Positions 1 through 5,292 of a stretch of DNA of 5,292 nt are shown in pieces. The translations under genes were made by a program, and so were the position numbers. The notes below the pieces were generated by a model. That model was given only the letters and a program-made list of their open reading frames with translations. It had not been told where the DNA came from and did no database searches. The DNA is from DASVDK01 sp036562265 [NCBI: Thermodesulfobacteriota bacterium] (GTDB lineage Bacteria; DASVDK01): contig DATCKS010000397.1 of assembly GCA_036562265.1 (NCBI GenBank), forward strand, positions 1-5,292, written 5' to 3'. Every line of letters begins with the position of its first letter. Position 1 is the first letter of the stretch.

Positions 1-1
1 G

Positions 2-1831
2 GCGTGGTCTGCCGCGGTCGCGGCATGGCCGCTCGTCTACCTCGCCGTCGCCGTCGCGGCGCTCCGCGTGTCGCCGGCCGCCGCCCTCCTCGTGGCCCTC
101 GCCGCGGTCACGGGGGAGGTCGTCCTCGCCCGGCCGTTCACTCCCGTCGCCCTCGGCCGGGCCGCGCTCGACGTCCTCGTCGGCGTCGCCTTCGCGATCG
201 GCCTTCCGGCGCTGGTCCGCCGCGACGCGCGCCCCGCGGCGCCGTCGCCGGCGCCGGCCGACCTCCCGGCGGCCGACGCGCCGGCGGACGACCACGAGGC
301 GGAGGCCGACCTGGCGCTCCGGCGGATCCTCACCGAGGTGCTCGCCGCCCAGGGGGCCGATGGCGCCGTCTTCCTCGCCGAGGACCCCGACAGCAGCCGC
401 ATCGTGGTGCGATGCGCGGTGCCCGACGGGGCGCCGGTCGACCTCGCCGGCCGTTACGACCGCGACGAGGAGGCCATCTTCCGCTGGCTCTGGGAGCGCC
501 GCCGTCTGCTCAGCATTCCGGAGATCGTGCCGGGGTTCCGGCGCGTGCCGTTCCTCCTGCCCGGCGCGCCGGTGCAGGCGTTCCTCGGCGTCCCGGTCCT
601 GCGGGGCGCCGACGTGCTCGGCGCGCTCTGCGTCTACTCGCGCACGCCCGGGGCCTTCGGTCACGAGCAGGAACGGCTGCTCGCCTTCGCCGCGCGGGAG
701 ATCGCGGAGTCGGTCGGCCAGGCGCGTCGGCTGGTCGTCACCTCCCGCCAGGCTCGCGACTTCGAGCGGCTCTTCCTCGCCATGCAGCGTCTCACCGCCA
801 CGCTCGACCTCGGGCCGCTCCTCGAGCAGATCCTCGAGGCGGCCGAGACGATCGCGCCGTACGACCACGCCGTCGTGCTCCTCGCCGAGGAGGCCGGCGC
901 GTCGGTCCGCGTGGCCGCGGCCGGCCCGGCCGGCGCCGGGCGCCGCGCCGGCGATGCGGGGCGAGCGGCGAAGGTGGCGGGGACCCGCCTCGAGGCCGTG
1001 CTGGCCGAGCGGATGACGATCGTGCTCGGCCGCACGGGCGAGCGCCGCAGGGGGGTGCCGCTCCTGCCGCGGGGCCTCGGCGTGAAGCCGCTCGAGTCGA
1101 TGGCGCTGGTCCCGCTCGTCGACGCCAAGCGGCCGCTCGGCGTCCTCGTCCTCGCCGCCGACCGGCCGGGCGCCTTTCCGCCCGACGTCGTGCGGCTCCT
1201 CGAGATCCTCGCCAACCAGGCGGCGGTCGTCATCGCCCACGCGCACGCCTACCGGCACCGTGACGAGCTGGCCCATACCGATCCGCTCACCGGCCTCGTC
1301 AACCGGCGGCGGTTCGACGAGCGGCTCGCGGAGGAGTTCGCGCGCGCACGCCGCGAGCCTTCGGCGTTCTCGCTCGTCCTGGCCGACCTCGACCACTTCA
1401 AGCGGATCAACGACACGTACGGCCATCCGGCCGGCGACGAGGTCCTGCGCCAGATCGCCCGGCGCATCGAGGCGCGGGCGCGGGCGAGCGACGCGGTGGG
1501 CCGCCTCGGCGGCGAGGAGTTCGGGCTCCTGCTCGTGCGCGCCGGCCGCGCCGGCGCGCTCGCCGTGGCGGAGCGAATCCGGCAGGACGTGCGCGCCGCG
1601 CCGGTCGAGCTGCCGGGCGGGATCGCCCTTACCCTCACGGTCTCGCTCGGCGTGGCCACCTTCCCCGACGACGCCGGCAACGCCGCCGACCTCTTCGCCC
1701 GCGCGGACGAGGCGCTCTACGAGGCCAAGCGCGGCGGCCGCGACCGGGTCTGCGCCGCCTCGGGCGCGACCGCCCCGGCGCACCGAGGCGCCCCGCTCCA
1801 GGAAGCCGACGCGGCCCGCCTGCCCGGCTGA
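2..1831 (+). CDS. Membrane-anchored GAF-GAF-GGDEF diguanylate cyclase (5'-partial)
   Basis: This enzyme probably makes cyclic di-GMP from two GTP at the inner face of the membrane. The frame is open to the left edge. Codons before the first in-window GTG (68) continue a hydrophobic run (PLVYLAVAVAALRV), so the true start lies upstream. Numbering from GTG 68: hydrophobic, probably membrane-spanning stretches cover about residues 1-50, followed by a Pro/Ala-rich linker. A first GAF-like domain spans about 80-215 (FLGVPVLRGADVLGALCVYS) and a second about 228-395 (SMALVPLVDAKRPLGVLVLAADRP). The GGDEF domain spans about 400-560: DPLTGLVNRRRF opens it, D440, N448 and D457 are the expected metal and guanine ligands, and GGEEF is at 481-485. 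RASD (472-475) sits five residues before GGEEF, the position of the product-inhibition I-site. GAF ligands cannot be read from sequence. There is no EAL domain. Diguanylate cyclase activity is inferred from intact motifs; the input signal is unknown. Confidence 0.94.
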   Translation, partial: AWSAAVAAWPLVYLAVAVAALRVSPAAALLVALAAVTGEVVLARPFTPVALGRAALDVLVGVAFAIGLPALVRRDARPAAPSPAPADLPAADAPADDHEAEADLALRRILTEVLAAQGADGAVFLAEDPDSSRIVVRCAVPDGAPVDLAGRYDRDEEAIFRWLWERRRLLSIPEIVPGFRRVPFLLPGAPVQAFLGVPVLRGADVLGALCVYSRTPGAFGHEQERLLAFAAREIAESVGQARRLVVTSRQARDFERLFLAMQRLTATLDLGPLLEQILEAAETIAPYDHAVVLLAEEAGASVRVAAAGPAGAGRRAGDAGRAAKVAGTRLEAVLAERMTIVLGRTGERRRGVPLLPRGLGVKPLESMALVPLVDAKRPLGVLVLAADRPGAFPPDVVRLLEILANQAAVVIAHAHAYRHRDELAHTDPLTGLVNRRRFDERLAEEFARARREPSAFSLVLADLDHFKRINDTYGHPAGDEVLRQIARRIEARARASDAVGRLGGEEFGLLLVRAGRAGALAVAERIRQDVRAAPVELPGGIALTLTVSLGVATFPDDAGNAADLFARADEALYEAKRGGRDRVCAASGATAPAHRGAPLQEADAARLPG

Positions 1832-1838
1832 AAAGCCG

Positions 1839-1868
1839 TTGACATAGCCAAGCGCTTGCTGGTAGCGT
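1839..1868 (+). promoter_or_regulatory. Predicted sigma70-type promoter of the cold-shock gene
   Basis: A perfect -35 hexamer TTGACA (1839-1844) is followed 18 bp later by TAGCGT (1863-1868), which keeps the three most conserved -10 positions (T, A, final T). It starts just after the GGDEF stop codon (1829-1831). Transcription would begin near 1875, giving a leader of about 73 nt before the csp ATG; long leaders are common on cold-shock mRNAs. A perfect 10-bp palindrome, CAAGCGCTTG (1849-1858), lies in the spacer and could be an operator half-site pair, but this is unproven. Confidence 0.68.
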
Positions 1869-1947
1869 TCGTGATTGGCGTCACGGGCAATCGGACACGC
1901 CCGCGCCGATCGAGAACACGCAGCACGAGAAGGGGGCCAGCGCAGCG

Positions 1948-2154
1948 ATGTCGAGGCTCACGGGACGCGTCAAGTGGTTCAACGACGCCAAGGGGTACGG
2001 CTTCATCGCCCGGGAGAACGGTGAGGACGTCTTCGTCCACTACACCGCGATCCAGGAGGAGGGCTTCAAGACCCTCAGCGAGGGACAGACCGTCGAGTTC
2101 GAGATCGTGCAGGGGACCAAGGGCCCCCAGGCTGCCAACGTCGTCAAGTTCTGA
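1948..2154 (+). CDS. Cold-shock domain protein, CspA family
   Basis: This is a small single-domain OB-fold protein that binds single-stranded RNA and DNA and keeps mRNA unstructured, for example during cold adaptation or as a general RNA chaperone. The 68 residues are the family's usual length. The signature is complete: [15 protein letters not shown] near residues 6-20 contains RNP1 (KGYGFI), and VFVHY near 28-32 is RNP2, giving the aromatic surface that stacks on nucleic acid bases. The ending PQAANV is also typical. The ATG is supported by a purine-rich Shine-Dalgarno stretch GAGAAGGGGG (1927-1936), 11 nt upstream. The gene has its own predicted promoter and looks monocistronic. No T-tract terminator is visible after the stop. 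Which paralogue of the Csp family this is, and whether it is cold-induced, cannot be told from sequence. Confidence 0.97.
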   Translation: MSRLTGRVKWFNDAKGYGFIARENGEDVFVHYTAIQEEGFKTLSEGQTVEFEIVQGTKGPQAANVVKF

Positions 2155-2195
2155 CCTCCCGTCTCGGGCGGCCCGGTCAGGCCGACCCGGAGCCT

Positions 2196-2240
2196 TGCGC
2201 CCCGTGCCGCGGCCGTGCCTTCCGCCGCGCGCGGGGCGCA
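2196..2240. repeat. Weak inverted repeat downstream of csp
   Basis: TGCGCCCCG (2196-2204) and CGGGGCGCA (2232-2240) are perfect 9-nt inverted repeats separated by a 27-nt GC-rich spacer. The hairpin could stabilise the 3' end of the csp mRNA or contribute to transcript release. No T run follows it, so it is not a canonical intrinsic terminator. In DNA this GC-rich, such a repeat may also be chance. The rest of 2155-2300 shows nothing else I can name. Confidence 0.25.
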
Positions 2241-2305
2241 CAACGGTCCGCCGCTCCTCCACGCCGCCCGCGTGCGGCTCCCCGGTCGCCTCGACGGGGA
2301 CGCTC

Positions 2306-2320
2306 TGCTAGATTGACCCC
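2306..2320 (+). promoter_or_regulatory. Extended -10-like element at argS start (possible leaderless mRNA)
   Basis: TG at 2306-2307, one base, then TAGATT (2309-2314) form an extended -10 element matching four of six consensus positions, including the first T, the A and the last T. The argS GTG begins at 2321, only 6 nt after the hexamer, which is where transcription would be expected to start. No Shine-Dalgarno sequence is visible upstream of the GTG. No good -35 is seen at 17-18 bp, although an extended -10 can work without one. A leaderless argS transcript is the inference. Confidence 0.48.
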
Positions 2321-4060
2321 GTGCGCGACCAGATCGAACGCCTCGTCGAAACCGCCATCGAACGCTGCCGGGCGGACGGCCGCCTGCCGTCCGGCAAAGG
2401 CCCGTTGCCCGCGGTCACCGTGGAGGTGCCGCGCCAGCGGAGCAACGGCGACTTCGCCACGAACGTCGCCATGCTCCTCGCCGGCTACCTCAAGCAATCG
2501 CTGCCGCCCGGCTCGAAGCCGCCGGCGCCGCGCGCCATCGCCGAGATGCTGGCCCGCGAGATCCCGGTGGGCGGCCTCGTGGCTCGCGTGGAGGTGGCCG
2601 GTCCCGGCTTCCTGAACTTTTTCGTCTCGGACGACGCCTGGCGCGAGGTCTTCCGGCGGGTCCTGCGGGAAGGGCCGCGGTACGGCGAGGCGCGCATCGG
2701 CCGCGGCATGCGGGTGCAGGTCGAGTTCGTGAGCGCGAACCCGACCGGCCCGTTGCACGTCGGCGCGGCCCGCAACGCCGCCGTGGGGGACGCCCTGGCC
2801 TCGCTCCTCGCCTTCGCCGGCTACGACGTCGCCCGCGAGTACTACATCAACGACTACGGCAACCAGATGGAGCTGCTCGGCCGCTCGGTGTTCGTCCGCT
2901 ACGCGGAGCGCTTCGGGCGCGAGTTGCCGTTTCCCGAGGAGGGGTACCACGGCGAGTACATCCGGGACCTGGCCGCCGACATCGCGCGGACCGACGGCGA
3001 CCGGCACCTGTCGCGGCCCGAGGCGGAGGTCGTGGCCGAGTTCACCGAGCGGGCGATGACCCGGCTCCTCGCCGGCATCAAGGAGGACCTCGAGGCCTTC
3101 GGCGTCCGCTTCGACGTCTGGTTCAGCGAGCGGAGTCTCTACCAGCCCGACGGCGGGGCGAGCCGCGTCGACCGGGCGATCGCGGCACTGCGCGCGGCCG
3201 GCCACCTCTACGAGCAGGACGGGGCGCTCTTCTTCCGGTCGACCGCGTTCGGCGACGACAAGGATCGGGTCGTCATCCGCTCCGACGGCCGGCCGACCTA
3301 CTTCGCCTCGGACATCGCCTACACCAAGGACAAGTACGACCGCGGCTTCGAGCGTCTGCTCTACGTCTGGGGAGCCGACCACCACGGCTACGTGGCGCGC
3401 ATGAAGGCGGTCGCCCAGGCGCTCGGCCGTTCACCCGACTCCTATCGCGTGACGATCATCCAGCTCGTCCGGCTCATGCGCGGCGGGACCGAGGTGAAGA
3501 TGTCGAAGCGGGCGGGGGAGTACACGACGCTGCGCGAGCTGCTCGACGAGGTCGGGCGCGACGCCGCGCGCTTCTTCCTCCTCATGCGCCGCGCCGACGC
3601 GCCGCTCGACTTCGACCTCGAGCTGGCCAAGGCGCAGAGCACGGAGAACCCGGTCTACTACGTCCAGTACGCCCACGCGCGGATCGCGAGCGTCCTCAGG
3701 CAGGCGGCGGAGCGCGGCGTGCCGCTTCCCGACCCCGAGCGGACCGATCTCGGGGTGCTGCGCGAGGCCGACGAGCTCGAGCTGGCACGGCTCCTCGCCG
3801 CCTTCCCCCAGCTCGTCGAGAGCTCGGCGCGCAGCGAGGAGCCGCACCACCTGACGTTCTACCTGCAGGACCTCGCGGGGCGATTCCACGGCTACTACAA
3901 CCGCAGCCGGATCCTCGACGACGACCCGGCGGTGGCCGCCGCCCGCCTCGTGCTCGTCCAGGCGGTCCAGGTCGTCCTCCGCACGGCGCTCGGCCTGCTC
4001 GGGGTGCGAGCCCCGGAGCGGATGACGCGGGAGCCGGAGGCGGCCGCGACGCCGGCATGA
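2321..4060 (+). CDS. argS: Arginyl-tRNA synthetase
   Basis: This cytoplasmic class I aminoacyl-tRNA synthetase charges tRNA-Arg with arginine using ATP and is essential for translation. At 579 residues it is full length. The N-terminal Add-1-type domain, which contacts the tRNA D-loop in this family, spans about 1-100 and includes GDFATN (43-48). The Rossmann catalytic core carries the HIGH-type signature as HVGA (146-149, within NPTGPLHVGAARNA), then the family block YINDYGNQ and GADHHGY (351-357). The KMSKS loop is KMSKR (393-397). The C-terminal DALR anticodon-binding domain starts near NPVYYVQYAHAR (443-454) and ends with the typical LGVRAPERM, followed by an 11-residue Ala/Pro/Glu-rich tail. 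The GTG start gives MRDQIERLVETAIE, a normal ArgS N-terminus; nothing upstream extends the similarity. The stop overlaps the next gene by four bases (ATGA). Confidence 0.98.
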   Translation: MRDQIERLVETAIERCRADGRLPSGKGPLPAVTVEVPRQRSNGDFATNVAMLLAGYLKQSLPPGSKPPAPRAIAEMLAREIPVGGLVARVEVAGPGFLNFFVSDDAWREVFRRVLREGPRYGEARIGRGMRVQVEFVSANPTGPLHVGAARNAAVGDALASLLAFAGYDVAREYYINDYGNQMELLGRSVFVRYAERFGRELPFPEEGYHGEYIRDLAADIARTDGDRHLSRPEAEVVAEFTERAMTRLLAGIKEDLEAFGVRFDVWFSERSLYQPDGGASRVDRAIAALRAAGHLYEQDGALFFRSTAFGDDKDRVVIRSDGRPTYFASDIAYTKDKYDRGFERLLYVWGADHHGYVARMKAVAQALGRSPDSYRVTIIQLVRLMRGGTEVKMSKRAGEYTTLRELLDEVGRDAARFFLLMRRADAPLDFDLELAKAQSTENPVYYVQYAHARIASVLRQAAERGVPLPDPERTDLGVLREADELELARLLAAFPQLVESSARSEEPHHLTFYLQDLAGRFHGYYNRSRILDDDPAVAAARLVLVQAVQVVLRTALGLLGVRAPERMTREPEAAATPA

Positions 4061-4632
4061 CACCGCGGGCACGCCTCGCCGCCGTCCTCGCCGCCGTCCC
4101 GCTCCTGCTCGGCGCCGAGTGGCGCGACGGAACGCTCGACCTCACCGTGCCGCAGCCCTTCCCGATCGAGGGGGATGTTCCGGTCCTGCCGCCGCCGGTC
4201 GCCCCGCCCCCGGAGCCGAGTCCCGAGGCGGCGACAGCCCCCCCGTCGGCGCTGCCGGGCCAACCGTCGGCGTCGCCGGCGGCGTCGCTGCCGGCCGCAT
4301 CGCCCGTTCCGTCACCGGCACCGGAGGCGCCGGTGGCAGCCGCGCCGGGCGTGCCGCCCGGGCCGGGAGGTCCGGTCACGTTCACCGTTCAGGTCGGCGC
4401 CTTCCGGAGCGCCGAGCAAGCGCGTGCGCTGGCCGCACGGCTCCTCCAGCGGGGCTACGAGGCGTACGTCGTGACCGTCGACCTCGGCGCGCAGGGCGGG
4501 CAGGGGATCTGGCACCGGGTACGCATCGGTCGCTTCGCCGAACGGCAGCCGGCCGTCGAGCTGGCGACCCGTGTCGCGGCCACGGAGCGAGTGCCGGCCC
4601 AGGTGCTCCGCGAGGCCGCGCCGGCCCCGTGA
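4057..4632 (+). CDS. SPOR-domain envelope protein
   Basis: This is probably an exported or membrane-anchored protein that binds septal peptidoglycan. SPOR domains recognise glycan strands stripped of stem peptides, as in FtsN, DamX and RlpA. Residues 1-20 look like a Sec signal or anchor (TPRAR, then LAAVLAAVPLLLGA). A low-complexity Pro/Ala/Ser linker covers about 41-106, as expected for a periplasmic spacer. The SPOR domain is at about 107-185, with the two hallmark strands FTVQVGAF and WHRVRIGRF and an Arg/Ala-rich helix after the first. No catalytic domain is present, so a structural or targeting role is likely. The ATG overlaps the argS stop as ATGA; GGAGG (4036-4040) within argS is 16 nt upstream, rather far, so translational coupling probably helps initiation. 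No promoter of its own is seen. The exact division role is not determined. Confidence 0.92.
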   Translation: MTPRARLAAVLAAVPLLLGAEWRDGTLDLTVPQPFPIEGDVPVLPPPVAPPPEPSPEAATAPPSALPGQPSASPAASLPAASPVPSPAPEAPVAAAPGVPPGPGGPVTFTVQVGAFRSAEQARALAARLLQRGYEAYVVTVDLGAQGGQGIWHRVRIGRFAERQPAVELATRVAATERVPAQVLREAAPAP

Positions 4633-4634
4633 GG

Positions 4635-4663
4635 TTGACACCGGGGGGTCCAGGCGCTACAGT
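4635..4663 (+). promoter_or_regulatory. Consensus sigma70-type promoter of the initiator tRNA
   Basis: A perfect TTGACA (4635-4640), an optimal 17-bp spacer and TACAGT (4658-4663, four of six, all key positions) form the best promoter in the window. It begins two bases after the SPOR-gene stop. The predicted start near 4670 leaves only about six nucleotides of 5' leader for RNase P to remove. Its strength fits a stable-RNA gene. Confidence 0.87.
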
Positions 4664-4675
4664 CATGGCACGTGA

Positions 4676-4752
<77 letters not shown>

Positions 4753-4761
4753 GTTGGTGAA

Positions 4762-4794
4762 CGCCGCCGGGCCGATGGCCCGGCGGCGTTTTTT
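4762..4794 (+). terminator. Rho-independent terminator after tRNA-fMet
   Basis: CGCCGCCGGGCC (4762-4773) and GGCCCGGCGGCG (4777-4788) form a perfect 12-bp GC stem with a three-base GAT loop, followed by six T (4789-4794). It starts 9 nt after the tRNA CCA end, so it closes the tRNA unit. On the opposite strand the hairpin is followed by only two T, so it probably works in one direction and would not efficiently stop the convergent remnant gene. The 110 bp from 4795 to 4905 hold nothing else I can identify. Confidence 0.94.
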
Positions 4795-4905
4795 CGTTTC
4801 GGCCGGCCGCACGCGACGCGCCCGGCCGAGGGCGCTACACGACGGCGGGAGCGCGGCCGTGCGGCCGTCGGGACATCCGTGAGCGATACGCCGCGTGGCG
4901 TGGCG

Positions 4906-5292
4906 TCAGCGGGCCGGCGCGAGGAAGCGCTCCAGGGTCCCGGCGATCCGCCTCGTCGTCCTGCCGGTCGAGCGTCGCGGCGGCCCGGTACTCCTCGCAG
5001 ATGGCGTGGGCGTGCGCCGGATCGCCGAGCGGCCGGACGTAGGCGTCCCGCGCGTCGGGATCGAACGCCTGGGAAGGAGAGCCCCAGCCGCCGAGGGCGG
5101 CGTCGACGACCGCGTCGGGGGCCGCGGCGAGGAGCCGCTCCGTCCATAGCCCGGAAGGTCGGCGCAGACGACCGCGAACCGGCGCGCGAGGAGGGGCGCA
5201 ACGCCCCTCCACATCAGGTGCGTCTGCGGGAAGCCGTGCAGGAGCAGGACCGGTGGACCTGCGCCGCCCCGGCGCACGAAGATGCGGCTCTC
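4906..5292 (-). pseudogene. Remnant of a fluoroacetate/haloacetate dehalogenase-type alpha/beta hydrolase
   Basis: Intact relatives hydrolyse carbon-halogen bonds of haloacetates with an Asp-His-Asp triad. Reading leftward from the right edge, one frame gives SRIFVRRGG then [16 protein letters not shown] and [10 protein letters not shown] (to about 5134): the N-terminal core with the oxyanion-region HGFPQT. From about 5140 to 4942 the family resemblance moves to another frame: [41 protein letters not shown] and DEADRR, which is cap-domain sequence. From about 4953 the first frame resumes with [15 protein letters not shown] and stop TGA at 4908-4906, a normal C-terminal helix. Missing are the GHDRG nucleophile block, the catalytic acid and the GHF histidine region. 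From memory of the family, roughly 100 and 50-60 residues are gone. One open frame still runs from end to end, but its middle is low-complexity. The true start lies beyond the window. It could not be catalytically active. An assembly error is the alternative. Confidence 0.83.

Noticed and set aside
4-1263. Long plus-strand open frame overlapping the GGDEF gene
   Set aside because: The translation is Arg/Gly/Pro/Ala-rich low complexity with no family motifs, typical of an out-of-frame reading of high-GC DNA. The overlapping frame has clear GAF and GGDEF signatures.
1717-2262. Minus-strand open frame over csp and flanks
   Set aside because: It is antisense to the conserved cold-shock gene and its promoter, has no motif, and its composition matches a shadow frame.
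2155-2305. Possible small RNA or riboswitch between csp and argS
   Set aside because: There is only one 9-bp inverted repeat with a long loop, no T tract, no promoter and no known aptamer signature.
2177-3385. 402-codon minus-strand open frame antisense to argS
   Set aside because: It mirrors argS codons (Val/Asp/Glu/Arg-rich) with no recognisable domain. Long antisense frames are expected opposite GC-rich genes.
3696-4385. Gly/Ala-rich minus-strand open frame antisense to the argS end and SPOR gene
   Set aside because: Its Gly/Ala repeats are the antisense of the Pro/Ala linker codons in the SPOR protein; there is no independent evidence for a gene.
4795-4905. GGCCGGCC-type palindromes and other short inverted repeats after the terminator
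   Set aside because: They are short, GC-only and expected by chance at this base composition; there is no second terminator or attachment-site evidence beside the tRNA.

Overview
The window is very GC-rich (roughly 70% or more by eye) and densely coded. It reads as a chromosomal housekeeping segment of a high-GC, free-living bacterium. The gene set, the argS style and the clean sigma70-type promoters would fit a soil or subsurface lineage such as Rokubacteria/Methylomirabilota, or a deltaproteobacterium-like group. That placement is a guess from general appearance; nothing here fixes the taxonomy.

Layout: (1) 2-1831 (+) is the 3' part of a membrane-anchored GAF-GAF-GGDEF diguanylate cyclase with intact catalytic and inhibitory-site residues. 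(2) 1832-1947 is an intergenic region with a good promoter and a leader of about 75 nt, followed by a complete cold-shock protein gene at 1948-2154 (+). (3) 2155-2320 is non-coding, with one weak inverted repeat and, at its end, an extended -10-like element placed so that the next mRNA could be leaderless. (4) 2321-4060 (+) is a complete arginyl-tRNA synthetase gene, argS. (5) 4057-4632 (+) is a secreted or anchored SPOR-domain protein whose ATG overlaps the argS stop in an ATGA junction, so the two are probably one translationally coupled operon. (6) 4635-4794 (+) is a compact stand-alone initiator tRNA unit: consensus promoter, tRNA-fMet with encoded CCA, and a perfect 12-bp hairpin terminator with a T tract. 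(7) 4906-5292 (-) is a decayed gene of the fluoroacetate/haloacetate dehalogenase type (alpha/beta hydrolase), running off the right edge. Its N-terminal, cap-domain and C-terminal pieces are present, but the blocks between them that carry the catalytic residues are missing.

The genes do not form one pathway. The common thread is translation (ArgS, initiator tRNA, RNA-chaperone Csp), with a c-di-GMP signalling enzyme and a cell-envelope SPOR protein alongside. I found no CRISPR array, insertion sequence, phage or defence system, and no convincing novel system. The most unusual element is the dehalogenase remnant: two internal deletions, each at a short sequence that reads sensibly in both flanking frames, with the second restoring the original frame.
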